A model generated the notes under the pieces. That model saw nothing but the letters and a program-made list of their open reading frames with translations. It was not told the origin of the DNA and made no database searches. From NCBI GenBank assembly GCA_038147495.1, contig JAYQTT010000022.1, positions 1 to 34,143 on the forward strand: DNA of 34,143 nt, written 5' to 3'. The translations under genes were made by a program, and so were the position numbers. How positions within the stretch are numbered: position 1 is the stretch's first letter; every line of letters starts with the position of its first letter. Below are positions 1-9,468 of the stretch, piece after piece. The DNA is from MED-G116 sp038147495 (GTDB taxonomy: Bacteria > Pseudomonadota > Alphaproteobacteria > Puniceispirillales > Puniceispirillaceae).

Positions 1-179
1 ATATCGCCAGCATTCGTGAAGTTGCCGTTCCCTTGTAATGAGGCGACAGAGGCAAAGCTGGGTGAAAATTCACTTAACCTGTTTAAATCAAACTTATCAC
101 TAACAGCCGAATAAAGGATGGAGCGAAGTAACGTATTTCCACTTTTTGGATAGCTTGCCAGCCATATGATATTATTCAT
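1..179 (-). CDS. Sulfotransferase family protein, N-terminal fragment (runs off the window)
   Basis: The reverse strand from the ATG at 179 reads about 59 residues without a stop to the window edge. It opens with an NIIWLASYPKSGNTLLR motif, the 5'-phosphosulfate-binding loop that binds PAPS in sulfotransferases. The family moves a sulfuryl group from PAPS to a carbohydrate or other hydroxyl or amine acceptor. The acceptor cannot be told from this fragment. Codons and the upstream 200 bases are noticeably more AT-rich than the rest of the window, which would fit a surface-polysaccharide or transferred segment beyond the left edge. No strong ribosome site was seen, and the C-terminal 80% of the gene is outside the window. 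Confidence 0.8.
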   Translation of the reverse strand, partial: MNNIIWLASYPKSGNTLLRSILYSAVSDKFDLNRLSEFSPSFASVASLQGNGNFTNAGD

Positions 180-398
180 AAAATTACCATTTTTGATTTA
201 AATAATGTAACAAGAGTAGCCACAAGACCTAAGCGTAAAATACAAATAAATCCATCGATCAGTTGTTAAGGTAAGTGTCACAATTTTGGAACGCAATTTT
301 CGATCATATTCAACGCGATTGGAGTGTCCCATTGACGTAGTTTAGCGTCAGTCTGGATGGCAGCCTAATCAGGAAATTGTCAATCCCTGCAAGTGCAA

Positions 399-1442
399 TC
401 ACCTTGCCAGCACCCACAGCGCCGTTGTTGGCACGCTTGCAACCAGACGATCGCCGACCGCCAGCCCGTTGGCAGCTTCCGGATTGACCAGCGCGGTGAT
501 CTCAATCTCCCCAACACGCAATGTCATTCTGGTGTGGGTGCCAAGATAGATCATGTCTGAAACAGCCGTCTCAATCCGGTTCTCGTCTGCCGCATGATCG
601 CCAATGCGGATGTTTTCCGGCCGGAACGTCAGGAGACCGTTGCCGGACAACGTGCCTTCCGGCAAGCGCATTCTGCCAAGCGGTGACTCAAAACTGCCCC
701 CCGACGATGTGCCGGCGACAAAATTCATCCCGCCAAAAAAGCGTGCTGTCACCATGTCGGCAGGACGTTGATAGAAAGCCTCCGGCTTGTCATATTGTTT
801 TAATTCGCCGTCAAGGATCAGCCCCACCCTGTCTGCCATCACCACCGCCTCTTCCTGATCATGCGTTACGAAGATTGTTGTGATGCCCGTTTCCTGCTGC
901 AATCTGCGGATCAGGTCACGCATTTCAAGGCGCAGATACGCGTCAAGATTGGACAGTGGTTCATCGAGCAACAACACATCCGGCCTGACAATCAATGCGC
1001 GGGCAAGGGCGACACGCTGTTGCTGGCCGCCGGAAAGTGCGGAAGGACGGCGCGCGCCAAAACCCGGCAATTGTACAAGCTCCAGCATTTCGGCCACTCG
1101 GCGGTTGATCTCTGCCGGGTCGGCTTTCCGCATCTTCAGGCCAAAACCGATATTGTCGGCCACGCTCATATAGGGGAACAAAAGATGGTTCTGGAACACC
1201 ATGACCACGCCGCGCTTTTCTGGCTGTTCATGCATCACAGAACGCCCGTCAAATCGCACGTCTCCCGATGTCGGCGACAGCAATCCGGCAATAATCTTCA
1301 TCGCTGTGGTCTTGCCGCACCCCGATGGCCCCAGCAAAGCGGTCAATTCACCGCTGGCAATTTCCAGTGAAAGGTCATTCAGTGCCGGTTCGTGCTGTCC
1401 GGGATAAATCTTGGTCAGATGATCCAGATTGACGCGTGTCAT
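399..1442 (-). CDS. ABC transporter ATP-binding protein (PotA/UgpC-like, with TOBE-type C-terminus)
   Basis: Cytoplasmic ATPase of an importer, 347 aa. Walker A GPSGCGKT lies at residues 38-45, the Q-loop at VFQN 82-85, signature LSGGQ at 136-140, Walker B VLLLDE at 156-161 and the switch His at 194. The roughly 110-residue tail (FRPENIRIG and on) is the regulatory/TOBE region of spermidine, iron and sugar importers. It is the last gene of a four-gene minus-strand operon. Its ATG overlaps the stop of the upstream permease as ATGA, so the two are translationally coupled. In E. coli the comparable YnjD is shorter and works with a single fused permease YnjC. Substrate is unknown; thiamine-, polyamine- or iron-type solutes are family possibilities only. 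Confidence 0.9.
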   Translation of the reverse strand: MTRVNLDHLTKIYPGQHEPALNDLSLEIASGELTALLGPSGCGKTTAMKIIAGLLSPTSGDVRFDGRSVMHEQPEKRGVVMVFQNHLLFPYMSVADNIGFGLKMRKADPAEINRRVAEMLELVQLPGFGARRPSALSGGQQQRVALARALIVRPDVLLLDEPLSNLDAYLRLEMRDLIRRLQQETGITTIFVTHDQEEAVVMADRVGLILDGELKQYDKPEAFYQRPADMVTARFFGGMNFVAGTSSGGSFESPLGRMRLPEGTLSGNGLLTFRPENIRIGDHAADENRIETAVSDMIYLGTHTRMTLRVGEIEITALVNPEAANGLAVGDRLVASVPTTALWVLAR

Positions 1443-2278
1443 ATTTTGCCAAAGCCCCCCACAGCACCATTGCGACCGGAAAGATGCCGCGCCGTTGCCA
1501 GCAGAATGAGAATGCCGGGCAGAATATAGATCATCCCGATGGCACCGGTGATGTCATTGCGGCCAGCAGCAGCAAAATTGAACAGCAACAATGGCAAGGT
1601 GACAACCCGTCCACCACCGATCAGCAGGGTGAGGATATATTGGCTCCAGGACACGAGGAAAGCGAACAGGCCGCCAACGATGATTCCGGGCAAGATGGCC
1701 GGCAGTGTGACATACCAGAATGTCTTTAACGGGGTTGCGCCGAGCGAGCGGGCCTGATCCTCAAAGGCAGGGTCATAATTAGCGAAAACGCCTGCCATCA
1801 CCAGAATCATATAAGGTAAGGTGGGGATCAGATGTACAAGAATAACCCCAAGGGCACTGTTTGTCAGACCAAGACCAATAAACACCGAATGGATGCCAAG
1901 CCCCACTGCAATCCCGGGAACGATGGTCGGGGCCAGAATAACCAGTTCGATGATCTCTTTGCCGCGAAAGCGGTACATCCCAAGGGCCCGGCCAGCCGGC
2001 ACCCCGACAATAATCGAAAGGATGGTTGCGGCAAGTGAGATGCCGATGCTCAGGCCGAGCGAGTCCAGCACCCCGGAGGTTTGTGAAAAGCTGTAATCCC
2101 ACGCCCGCATTGACCAGCTTTGTGGCAATAGATCGGGAAAGAACCAGCCCTTGGCAAAGGACCAGATGGCCAAAGGCACCAGTGGCAACACCAGCCATGT
2201 GATCAGGACCGCGCCGGTCAGGAATCGAAAACTGCCAGCCAGACGGCTTCTGTTGGTGGTGGCGGTGACGTTGGACAT
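1439..2278 (-). CDS. ABC transporter permease (second permease of YnjB-like importer)
   Basis: Inner-membrane permease of 279 aa with about six hydrophobic segments. It carries the EAA-type coupling loop (EDQARSLGATPLKTFWYVTLPAILPGI) that docks on the ATPase. The chosen ATG at 2278 is preceded by a perfect AGGAGG at 2288-2293. An in-frame start at 2326 would overlap the upstream gene and has no such site. Its stop overlaps the ATPase start by four bases. It pairs with the upstream permease at 2292-3142 to form a heterodimeric channel, as in PotB/PotC or SfuB-type systems. Confidence 0.88.
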   Translation of the reverse strand: MSNVTATTNRSRLAGSFRFLTGAVLITWLVLPLVPLAIWSFAKGWFFPDLLPQSWSMRAWDYSFSQTSGVLDSLGLSIGISLAATILSIIVGVPAGRALGMYRFRGKEIIELVILAPTIVPGIAVGLGIHSVFIGLGLTNSALGVILVHLIPTLPYMILVMAGVFANYDPAFEDQARSLGATPLKTFWYVTLPAILPGIIVGGLFAFLVSWSQYILTLLIGGGRVVTLPLLLFNFAAAGRNDITGAIGMIYILPGILILLATARHLSGRNGAVGGFGKI

Positions 2279-2287
2279 CTGCTTGCG

Positions 2288-2293
2288 CCTCCT
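2288..2293 (-). promoter_or_regulatory. Ribosome binding site embedded in the upstream stop codon
   Basis: The minus strand reads TAGGAGG. The TAG (2292-2294) ends the first permease, and the overlapping AGGAGG lies nine bases before the ATG of the second permease. This fixes the start at 2278 and implies tight coupling of the two permeases. Confidence 0.75.
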
Positions 2294-3142
2294 AGCCTCT
2301 GATCCGGCGCCGTGTGTAGCGCACATAGAGATACAGCATCACCGCGCTTAACAAAGCGATTACAATGGCCATCGCCATGGCCTCGGGCCGTGCGGCCAGA
2401 TCAACATCGGTATATTTACGATAGGCAAGCACCGGCAGCGCGGCCGGATAATTGGCCCCCAACAGCGCCGAATTTCATAGGCACCGAAGGTAAAGGCAAA
2501 AACAATCACCGAAGCAGAGAGAACACGGGAATATCATCGGCAAAAGCACATAGCGAAAGCTTTGCCAGCGGCTTGCGCCAAGGGACCGGGCAACAGATTC
2601 ATAATCCTCGCCAATCGCCTGCATATTGGCGAGGACAATTACCTGATAAAGGGGACCTCTTTCCACACATATTGCAGGATGATGCCGATGGCATAAGGAT
2701 CAAAACCAGCGCGGGAAAATCACCTGGCCTCGCAATCATTCCCATTCGGCAGCAAGCCTGGCAAAGCTGCCGGATTGTGAAAACAGATACAGAATGCCAA
2801 TTGCCCTGACCAGATGCGGCACCGTCAGATTCAGCTGGAACAGGAAATTTACTATCGCCCGCCCCAGAAATTGGCGGCGCAGAAGCAAGCGGCACCAATC
2901 GCCAAGATCGAAGACAGCACCGTTGATGTAAAAGAAATATGAAAGGTCAGCAAAAAGGACAGATAGAATTCACGGCTGCTAAAGATTGAGATATAGGCAT
3001 CGAAATTTGGCTGCGTCAGGCCAATGACCGGCATGTAATTGAGGCTTCGCATGATGCCGATCAACAATCCGCCGAAGAACAGCACACCAATGATCAACAA
3101 CGCCGGGGCAAGCAAAATGAAAATTCTGGTTCGATCGGTCAT
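2292..3142 (-). pseudogene. ABC transporter permease (first permease of YnjB-like importer), frameshifted
   Basis: The first 95 residues (MTDRTRIFILLAPALLIIGV and on) are in one frame and the rest is spread over the others. Joining the frames gives a normal permease of about 284 aa. Recognisable pieces are FQLNLTVPHLVRAIGILYLFSQSGSFARL, a FDPYAIGIILQYVWKEVPF stretch, the EAA loop ANMQAIGEDYESVARSLGASRWQSFRYVLLPMIFP, and a C-terminus AVMLYLYVRYTRRRIRG ending at the TAG at 2292. Several single-base losses are needed, near 2875, 2770, 2700-2640 and 2550-2460. Because the protein sequence is conserved across all breaks, sequencing error is at least as likely as inactivation. If the breaks are real, the importer has lost half its channel. 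Confidence 0.75.
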
Positions 3143-3246
3143 GCAGCCTCATGCCCCGAGAGGGTGGCAGAAATGCCTGATCGAATGTCGGAGTTTTGAC
3201 TTGCCGGAAGCTGCCGCGTCATCAATACAACCTGCCTGCCTTATGC

Positions 3247-4475
3247 CTAATTACCGACATTCGCCAGCCAGCCCTTTTCAATGGCTGCAATCCATGAAAC
3301 CTGCAATTCCGGCAAGGCTGCCTTTATGCGTTCATCGGCAGGCACCACTGCCGGATGGTTTCGATGGCGCTGAATTTGGCCTGAATATCTGTGCTGGTGC
3401 GATCGATTTCAATCGCCGGTTTGGCGCCCCAGACAGTCGGCAGGGCTTTTTCATATTGGGCTTCACCTGAAATCAGCAGGTTCTGCAAGACCAGTGCAGC
3501 GGCCTTGTGCGGCGAGTTGAAGGGAATGATCGTATAGTTGGTATTGCCGATGGTTCCATCGGTCAGGCCAAAGCCGCGCGTGGTCGGCGGAAAGGTGCCA
3601 TTCTCAATATTCACGCCAACAGATGCCGGCTCATAATTGAACACAAGGGCCACCTCGGAATTGGCATAAAGCTGTTCCAGCGTGTTGATCGTGGTTGGAT
3701 ATGTTTTGCCCTGCCGCCAGAGATAGGGCTCCAGCTCGTTCAGGATTGCCCATGTTTTTCTGGCGACAGCGTCATATTTGGCCTGATCAAATGGCCCCAG
3801 CAGGCCATCGACGCCACCGGCCGCATAATAGAAAACATGGCGGACAAATACCGATCCGTTGAAATCCGGCGGGGCTGGATAAGTGAATTGTCCGGGATTG
3901 GCCTTGATCCATGTGATCAGCTCTGCAATCGAGCGCGGCGGGTTCTGCATCCGCGCCGTGTCATAGGCAAAGGCGAATTGCACCTTTGACCAAGGTGATT
4001 CACAGCCATCGACAGGCACGCCGAAATCATTGGCGATTGCCGGATTGTCCCAGTTCACAAGCCTGTTGTTGGGAAGCCAGTCATTATAGCCGCAAAAGGC
4101 AAGCCCGGCTTGCTTCATGGTACGGAAATTTTCGCCATTGATCCAGATCATGTCGACCGAACCTTCGTCCATGACGCCGCTTTCCTTTTCGCCAAGGACA
4201 ATGTTCACCGCCGCAACCGTGTCAGACAGTCCCACACGATTTAGGGTGATGTCATACCGGTCTTTGAGAATGCCGCCGATATATTCGGTGACATAGCGGT
4301 TGATGTTGTCGGACCCGCCCCATAAAAACCAGTTCACCTCACTGCCACGGGCTTCGGCAACAATCTGGTCCCAGGACATGGATGATAATTTTTCACCATC
4401 ACCGGTGTCTGCCAGTGCCAGCGGTATGTGGGCCAAAACTGCCGCCAGTATGGTGATCCCCATTCGCTTGATCAT
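3247..4475 (-). CDS. YnjB-like ABC transporter substrate-binding protein (late frameshift)
   Basis: Periplasmic solute-binding protein with signal peptide MIKRMGITILAAVLAHIPLALA. The stretch EGSVDMIWINGENFRTMKQAG closely resembles E. coli YnjB, as does the opening WDQIVAEARGSEVNWFLWGGSDNINRYV. The ATG at 4475 has a good GGAGAA site upstream. The uninterrupted frame stops at 3324. However, the adjacent frame continues HPAVVPADERIKAALPELQVSWIAAIEKGWLANVGN to a TAG at 3247, the expected C-terminus. One missing C near 3355 (ETHP) restores a 409-aa protein. The ligand of YnjB proteins is not established. It is the first gene of the importer operon and is divergent from the hydroxypyruvate isomerase gene. 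Confidence 0.82.
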
Positions 4476-4815
4476 TTGAATTCTCCGGTTGTTTGTTCCA
4501 TTTCAATTTGGCTCGCTGATCGCCGATTGTCATAAAGCCCCGTTTCTTGGTGATCGGCACCAGCTCTGCCACGCCGATCACTTACCGCTGCCGCGCCGGG
4601 GTCAGGGACTGTAAAAAAACCAATGTCGGTTCCGAATCATCATGACGACAATAGACAGCATGAAACCGCATCCAACCCGCGATCATCATATCCGGAAAAA
4701 GCAAACCAGTCACATCCCAATGCGCCACAGGTCAATGACCATTGCGCTCTTTGGCTGAAATATGCGAACAGATGGTCTGGATGTTTGAGGATATAATCTT
4801 CATTGAGTGGGATTG
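4476..4815. other. Divergent intergenic region, no gene seen
   Basis: 340 bases between the oppositely transcribed binding-protein gene and hyi. Short frames here lack ribosome sites and do not resemble known proteins. It must hold promoters for both directions. The only clear element is a TATAAT near the hyi end. I saw no strong hairpin or riboswitch-like fold. Confidence 0.5.
4792..4797 (+). promoter_or_regulatory. Consensus -10 box upstream of hyi
   Basis: TATAAT is exact and lies 18 bases before the chosen ATG at 4816. A start of transcription near 4804 would leave a leader of about 12 bases containing only the GAGTGGG ribosome site. No good -35 hexamer is visible at 16-18 bases spacing, so use of an activator is possible. 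Confidence 0.4.
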
Positions 4816-5592
4816 ATGATCAGATTTTCAGCCAATCTTGGTTTCCTGTGGACCGACCGCCCCTTGCCTGATGCCATTTACGCGGCAGGGCAAGCCGGTT
4901 TTGATGCGGTCGAATGCCATTGGCCATACAGCACGCCAGCGGAGCAGGTGGCACAGGCGCTGGCCGACACAAAATTACGAATGATCAGCCTGAATACCAT
5001 GCGCGGCAATCCGGACACGGGTGACAACGGGCTTGCGGCTTTGCCCGGGCGTGAGGCAGAGGCAAAGGCGGCAATCGAACAGGCGATTACCTATGGTGCC
5101 ACCATTAATGCTGCCGCGGTGCATGTTATGGCAGGCGTTGCCGCGGGACCAGAGGCGCACCACACCTTCATCACCAATCTGCAGATGGCCTGCGAGATGG
5201 CCGAAGCAGAAGATATGATGATCTTGATTGAGCCATTGAACCGGCATGATGCCCCCGGCTATTTCCTTGGGACCACTGAAAAGGCCCGCGAGGTGATCGC
5301 CGAGGTGGCGGCACCCAATTTGCGATTGATGTTTGATTGTTATCATGTTGGCCGCACAGAAGGCGATGTCATAACCCGGTTGCGGGATCTGAGGGAAATT
5401 ATTGGCCATGTCCAATTCGCCTCGGTCCCTGATCGCGGCACGCCAGACCATGGCGCGGTTGATTATCGGGATGTGTTTGCCGTGATTGAAGAGACTCAAT
5501 GGGCCAACCCGCTTGGCGCGGAATACAGGCCTGTCGGTGATACGGATTCGACGCTCAGCTGGATGGATAGGCTACGTTATCCCGCGCGATAG
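4816..5592 (+). CDS. hyi: Hydroxypyruvate isomerase
   Basis: 258-aa TIM-barrel enzyme of the xylose-isomerase-like family that interconverts hydroxypyruvate and tartronate semialdehyde in glyoxylate/C2 metabolism. The N-terminus MIRFSANLGFLW, the metal and acid residues Glu139 (ILIEPLNRHD) and Glu236 (LGAEYRP), and DCYHVGR at 174-180 match the Hyi family, which uses two glutamates in the isomerisation. Length is normal. A GTG at 4807 is in frame, but the ATG at 4816 aligns with the family N-terminus. Its usual partner, tartronate semialdehyde reductase, belongs to the same family as the two broken dehydrogenases at 23.7 and 29.7 kb. An EC 5.3.1.22 role is likely but paralogous sugar isomerases exist. 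Confidence 0.85.
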   Translation: MIRFSANLGFLWTDRPLPDAIYAAGQAGFDAVECHWPYSTPAEQVAQALADTKLRMISLNTMRGNPDTGDNGLAALPGREAEAKAAIEQAITYGATINAAAVHVMAGVAAGPEAHHTFITNLQMACEMAEAEDMMILIEPLNRHDAPGYFLGTTEKAREVIAEVAAPNLRLMFDCYHVGRTEGDVITRLRDLREIIGHVQFASVPDRGTPDHGAVDYRDVFAVIEETQWANPLGAEYRPVGDTDSTLSWMDRLRYPAR

Positions 5593-5629
5593 CAAACAAA
5601 ATAGGCGACATTGAGGTTTGTGGTGCTGG

Positions 5630-6222
5630 TCAGGCGATACTGCCTTTGCGCTCAAGACGTCGAAGAACAAACATCAAAACCAGCATGACGATGAAAAGCC
5701 CAACGGTGTCACCAATGAAGTATCTGGCAATAATTTCAAAAATGCTGTTTGAGGGAAGGGCGTAGGTCTTGATCAACGTTCCTGAAATGGAATTGATCAC
5801 AGAGGCCACACAACCGGCAAAGATCACCGCACGCCAGTTTGGTTTTCTAGTGGCAGACGGGTAAACATCAATCCCCGCAATGCGCATGGCCTCAAAGGCG
5901 ATGACCGGTGACGCCGCTGCGATAGCTGGTACCAGTATTGTTGTCAAAATTGAGATGCCAAAAACTGGTTCGCTGACCAAGGCATAAGTGAAAAAGACCT
6001 CCGCCGGAACAAGGGCAAAAGTGCTTTCGGGCCAAGCAACCACGCCGCAAGAACGCGGGAGGCATGCGGTAAAAAGAGAACGCTTGCATATAGAGAGAGA
6101 TGGCCCAGCAGCAAATCCTCAATCGGCAACAAAACATGCATTTGAAGGATGAATAGGCCCACATGAATGAGGATGACAAAGCCAAGCCAATGTGAGGCGA
6201 CCATGGAAACAAACCGTAACAT
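5630..6222 (-). pseudogene. Multi-pass membrane protein of unknown function, one frameshift
   Basis: Joining two frames near 6020 (one missing G, restoring ALLPLVPAEVFFTYAL) gives a protein of 197 aa. It has about five hydrophobic segments and ends in the basic tail RRLERKGSIA. The stretch FLPHASRVLAAWLLGPKALLPL resembles the first helices of MASE1-like sensory membrane domains, but no signalling domain follows. Function is unknown. It is convergent with hyi and separated by about 40 bases. I regard the break as either assembly error or a recent mutation because both halves look well conserved. Confidence 0.6.
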
Positions 6223-6310
6223 GGCTATAATTGTAGACGTTTGTCAGCGATGAGTGAATTGTAGAATAGCGTCAAACGCGCTTTTTCATAATTTTAGCAA
6301 GCTTAGGAGA

Positions 6311-6340
6311 TGCCCCCGAAGCCGAAAAACCCCGGGGGCA
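6311..6340 (-). terminator. Putative terminator hairpin of the BMP importer operon
   Basis: TGCCCCCG (6311-6318) pairs with CGGGGGCA (6333-6340) in an 8-bp GC stem, starting seven bases after the stop of the BMP binding-protein gene. No U-run follows on the minus strand, so it may stabilise the 3' end rather than terminate by itself. Confidence 0.5.
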
Positions 6341-6346
6341 TGAATT

Positions 6347-7420
6347 TTATTGTGGAATGCGGGTTTCAACACCCTTTACCAGCCAGTTGATGCCAAGCAT
6401 GTCATTGTCAGCGATTGATACGCCGGCGGCCAGACGCTCGGTGCCATCCTGATCAACGACAGGCCCTGTCAAAGGATGAAAACTTCCAGAGCGGATTGAA
6501 TCCATCACCTTGTTCAGTTCTGCCTGCTGGTCTGATGTAAGGTCAGACGAGAAGGATCTTACATCCACTGTTTTGTCGGCCATGCCACCCCAAAAAGCGG
6601 TGCCTTTGAAATTGCCATCGATGGTTGCCTGAACCTGCTCGATGAAATATGAGCGCCAGTCGGCCACTTGTGAGGCAAGAAGCATTTTCGGTGCATAGGC
6701 TTTCATGTCAGACGAGGTGTTGATCACATAGACGCCTTCCTCTTCGGCAACCGTCACAACAGATGGTGTGTCCTGATACAGCGAATAGATCACATCTGCA
6801 TTCTGCGCCATCAGCGAACGAGCTGATTCCTGTGCCTTTGACGGGTTGAACCATGAATTCAGCCAAACGACTTTGACGGTGGCATCGGGATTGGTGCGCT
6901 GCAGGCCGAGGGTGAAGGTGTTGATCATGCCAACAACTTCGGGAATGGCGTAAGCGGCAACGACACCAACTGTGTCCGATTTGGTTACATAGCCAGCGGC
7001 CATACCAACAACATAAGAGCTCTCATAATTGCGGCTTTGGAAGTTGCCAAAATTATCAGCCAGCTTGTATCCGGAGGCATGAATAAAGGTCATGTCAGGG
7101 CGCTGCTGTGCAAGACGCAGTCCGTCATTCATATAGCCAAAAGACCCAAGCATGATCATTTTGGCACCGGTTGCTGCCATCTGGTTCATGATCCGCTGGG
7201 CGTCTGGTCCCTCGGGCACATTTTCAACAAAAACGGTTTCGACCTTATCGCCGAAATGTGCCTCGATTGCTTTACGGCCGGTATCCAGTTCTGCGGCCCA
7301 TCCAACATCACCCACTGGAGATGGGTAGATAAAGCCGATTTTCAGCTTCTCTGCCGCTGCCGGGCCAGCCATCATGGCAAGTGCCAGCACAGGCAGCATA
7401 ATTAATCTGGAAAGTTTCAT
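6347..7420 (-). CDS. BMP-family ABC transporter substrate-binding protein (nucleoside/purine type)
   Basis: 357-aa periplasmic protein with signal peptide MKLSRLIMLPVLALAMMAGPAAA. It has the Bmp/PnrA fold signature: KIGFIYPSPVGDVGWA near the N-terminus, the FGYMNDGLRLAQQRPDMTFIHASGY loop, and SADV-type second lobe (DVIYSLYQDTPSVVTVAEEEGVYVINTSSDM). Characterised family members bind purine nucleosides or related purines. It is the last gene of the operon, 41 bases after the second permease, as is common for abundant binding proteins. In this operon it follows oxygenase genes, which suggests that the imported solute is the oxygenase substrate or its precursor. Confidence 0.9.
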   Translation of the reverse strand: MKLSRLIMLPVLALAMMAGPAAAEKLKIGFIYPSPVGDVGWAAELDTGRKAIEAHFGDKVETVFVENVPEGPDAQRIMNQMAATGAKMIMLGSFGYMNDGLRLAQQRPDMTFIHASGYKLADNFGNFQSRNYESSYVVGMAAGYVTKSDTVGVVAAYAIPEVVGMINTFTLGLQRTNPDATVKVVWLNSWFNPSKAQESARSLMAQNADVIYSLYQDTPSVVTVAEEEGVYVINTSSDMKAYAPKMLLASQVADWRSYFIEQVQATIDGNFKGTAFWGGMADKTVDVRSFSSDLTSDQQAELNKVMDSIRSGSFHPLTGPVVDQDGTERLAAGVSIADNDMLGINWLVKGVETRIPQ

Positions 7421-7461
7421 TTTCGGGTCCTTTCTGTTGCGATCCTTATTGATGTGTAATC

Positions 7462-8379
7462 CTATGGTGAGAAACTTTGGCCCAGACTCGCCGGGCTGTT
7501 CATTCGAATAAAGGTAACGTTACGCGAAATCGCTGCCAGCATCAAAATCGTAATCACATATGGCAGCGCTGAGAGGATTTGTGACGGCAGATTGACCCCG
7601 AACGCCTGTATCGAAAGTTCAAGCAGTGAGATGACGCCGAACAAATAGGCGCCAAACGCCACCCTTGGCACAACCCATGTGCCAAAAACTGTCAAAGCAA
7701 CCACGATCCATCCACGTCCGGCAATCATGCCCTCGGCCCACAAGGGGGTGTATGCTGTTGACAGATAGGCCCCGCCAATGCCTGCCATGGCACCGCCAAA
7801 CGCAACACAACACATTCGCACCAAGCGAACGGGCAAGCCTTGTGAATGCGCATATTCAGGCGCTTCGCCGATGGCCCGGATCAGCAGACCGAGCTTGGTC
7901 CGGTTAATCACGTACCAAACGGCAACGACCAGCAATATGGACAGGTAAACCATTGCATCGAGCTGAAAGATCGATTCGCCAAGCACCGGAATATCCGCGA
8001 GAGGACCAAGCGGTAAATCAGCCAGAGGCGTTACGGTTGTGCCCTCATATTTCTTGCCAATCGCTGACGAGACACCAAGCCCAAGAATGCCTGTGGCAAG
8101 GCCGGACGCCACCTGATTGGCATTCAGCAGGACGGTTAATATGGCGTATATCAGCGACAATCCCATCGCACATATCATGCCGCCAAAAAAGCCGACACTG
8201 TGCGAACCGGTTGTTGCGACGAGAACAAATCCGGCGGCGGCACCGGTGGCCATCATGCCCTCAATACCAAGATTCAGCATGCCCGATTTTTCACAGACAA
8301 GCTCGCCCATGGCGGCATAGATCAGCGGGGTCGAGGCGGCCAATGTTCCGGAGATGATAAAGACAAAAACCTCAAGCAT
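7462..8379 (-). CDS. BMP-type ABC transporter permease (YufQ/NupQ-like, second permease)
   Basis: 305-aa permease with about eight to nine hydrophobic segments. MLEVFVFIISGTLAASTPLIYAAMGELVCEKSGMLNLGIEGMM is the hallmark N-terminus of the second permease of nucleoside ABC importers. The ATG at 8379 shares one base with the TGA of the preceding permease (TGATG), so an upstream in-frame start at 8451 is unlikely. Normal length and intact. It forms the channel with the permease at 8379-9468. Confidence 0.9.
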   Translation of the reverse strand: MLEVFVFIISGTLAASTPLIYAAMGELVCEKSGMLNLGIEGMMATGAAAGFVLVATTGSHSVGFFGGMICAMGLSLIYAILTVLLNANQVASGLATGILGLGVSSAIGKKYEGTTVTPLADLPLGPLADIPVLGESIFQLDAMVYLSILLVVAVWYVINRTKLGLLIRAIGEAPEYAHSQGLPVRLVRMCCVAFGGAMAGIGGAYLSTAYTPLWAEGMIAGRGWIVVALTVFGTWVVPRVAFGAYLFGVISLLELSIQAFGVNLPSQILSALPYVITILMLAAISRNVTFIRMNSPASLGQSFSP

Positions 8380-9468
8380 CACGCCTCTCCCTCGGATGCG
8401 ATGGCGTCTGATCGCTTCAGGCGAATGCGTGACGTCAGTAACAACGAGCAACCCAGATAGAATGTCAGAAGCATTCCTTGAAAAATTCCGGTTACGGCAT
8501 TGGGTAGCTGCACTGAAAGTCGGGCAAAATCGCCACCCACATAAATGAGCGCCATCAATGCACTGGAGAAAACGATACCAATCGGGTTGAGGCCTCCAAG
8601 CATCGCCACGATGATCGCGGCATAGCCATAACCGGGCGAGACGTTGCGTTGCAACATGCCAAGCGGGCCGGAAACCTCACCGACACCGGCCAAGCCGGCC
8701 GCCCCACCACCAATCAACAGAGCAAGCCAGACCGCCCCTTTTTGCGAGAAGCCGGCATAAATGGCCGCCCGCGGTGCCAATCCACCAACCGACAATTTGT
8801 AGCCGACAAGGCTTCGCTTGACGAACAGCCAGCAACCGACAGTGGCAAAAATGCCCATGAAAATTGATGCATTGAACCGCGTGCCTTCGATCAAAATCGG
8901 GAACATCGCGTGATAGCCGAAGGTGATTGATTGCGGAAAGTTGAACCCCATCGGGTCCCGCATTGGCCCGGTCACAAGGTAGTAGAGAAGCTGCAGGGCA
9001 ACGCTCGTCAGCATGAATGTAACGAGGATTTCATTGGCATTGAATGCTGTTCGCAGAAATGCAGCGATTGACGCCCAGGCGATTCCGGCAAACATGCCGG
9101 CAAGGATCATCCCGGCAGCAGAAATATTGACGTGCTGCCATCAAAATAGATGGCGACCGCTGATGCGGCGATTGCCCCAAGGATGAGCTGACCTTCTGCG
9201 CCGATATTCCAGACACCGGCTCGAAAGCCGATCGCAAGCCCTGTGCAACCAACAGCAATGGGGCCATTTTCAACAGCACCTCACCAATGCCATATGTCGA
9301 TAACAGCGGCTCAATAAAAATGGCGCGCAGGCCCTTGAGCGGCGGCACCCCATAGATCATGAACAGGATTGTGCCGCCAAGCATTGTCAGCAGCAGGGCC
9401 AGCGTAGTCACCACAATCAGGGCGAGAAGCGACTGCTCTTTGCGTGGCTCAAGCGTAAATTTAACCAT
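8379..9468 (-). pseudogene. BMP-type ABC transporter permease (YufP/NupP-like), two frameshifts
   Basis: Starts MVKFTLEPRKEQSLLALIVV at 9468 in frame with the preceding ATPase. It shifts near 9260 into a frame reading GLAIGFRAGVWNIGAEGQLILGAIAAS, the family hallmark, and shifts again near 9108 (one missing G, giving LLPGMILAGM) into the long frame that ends at 8379. With two bases restored the gene encodes 363 aa, the normal size. All family motifs survive, so sequencing error is likely. If genuine, the importer would be dead while its other subunits remain intact. Confidence 0.78.

Noticed and set aside
861..1370. Long plus-strand open frame of about 169 codons
   Set aside because: It is antisense to the well-conserved ATPase gene, has no ribosome site and shows no family pattern.
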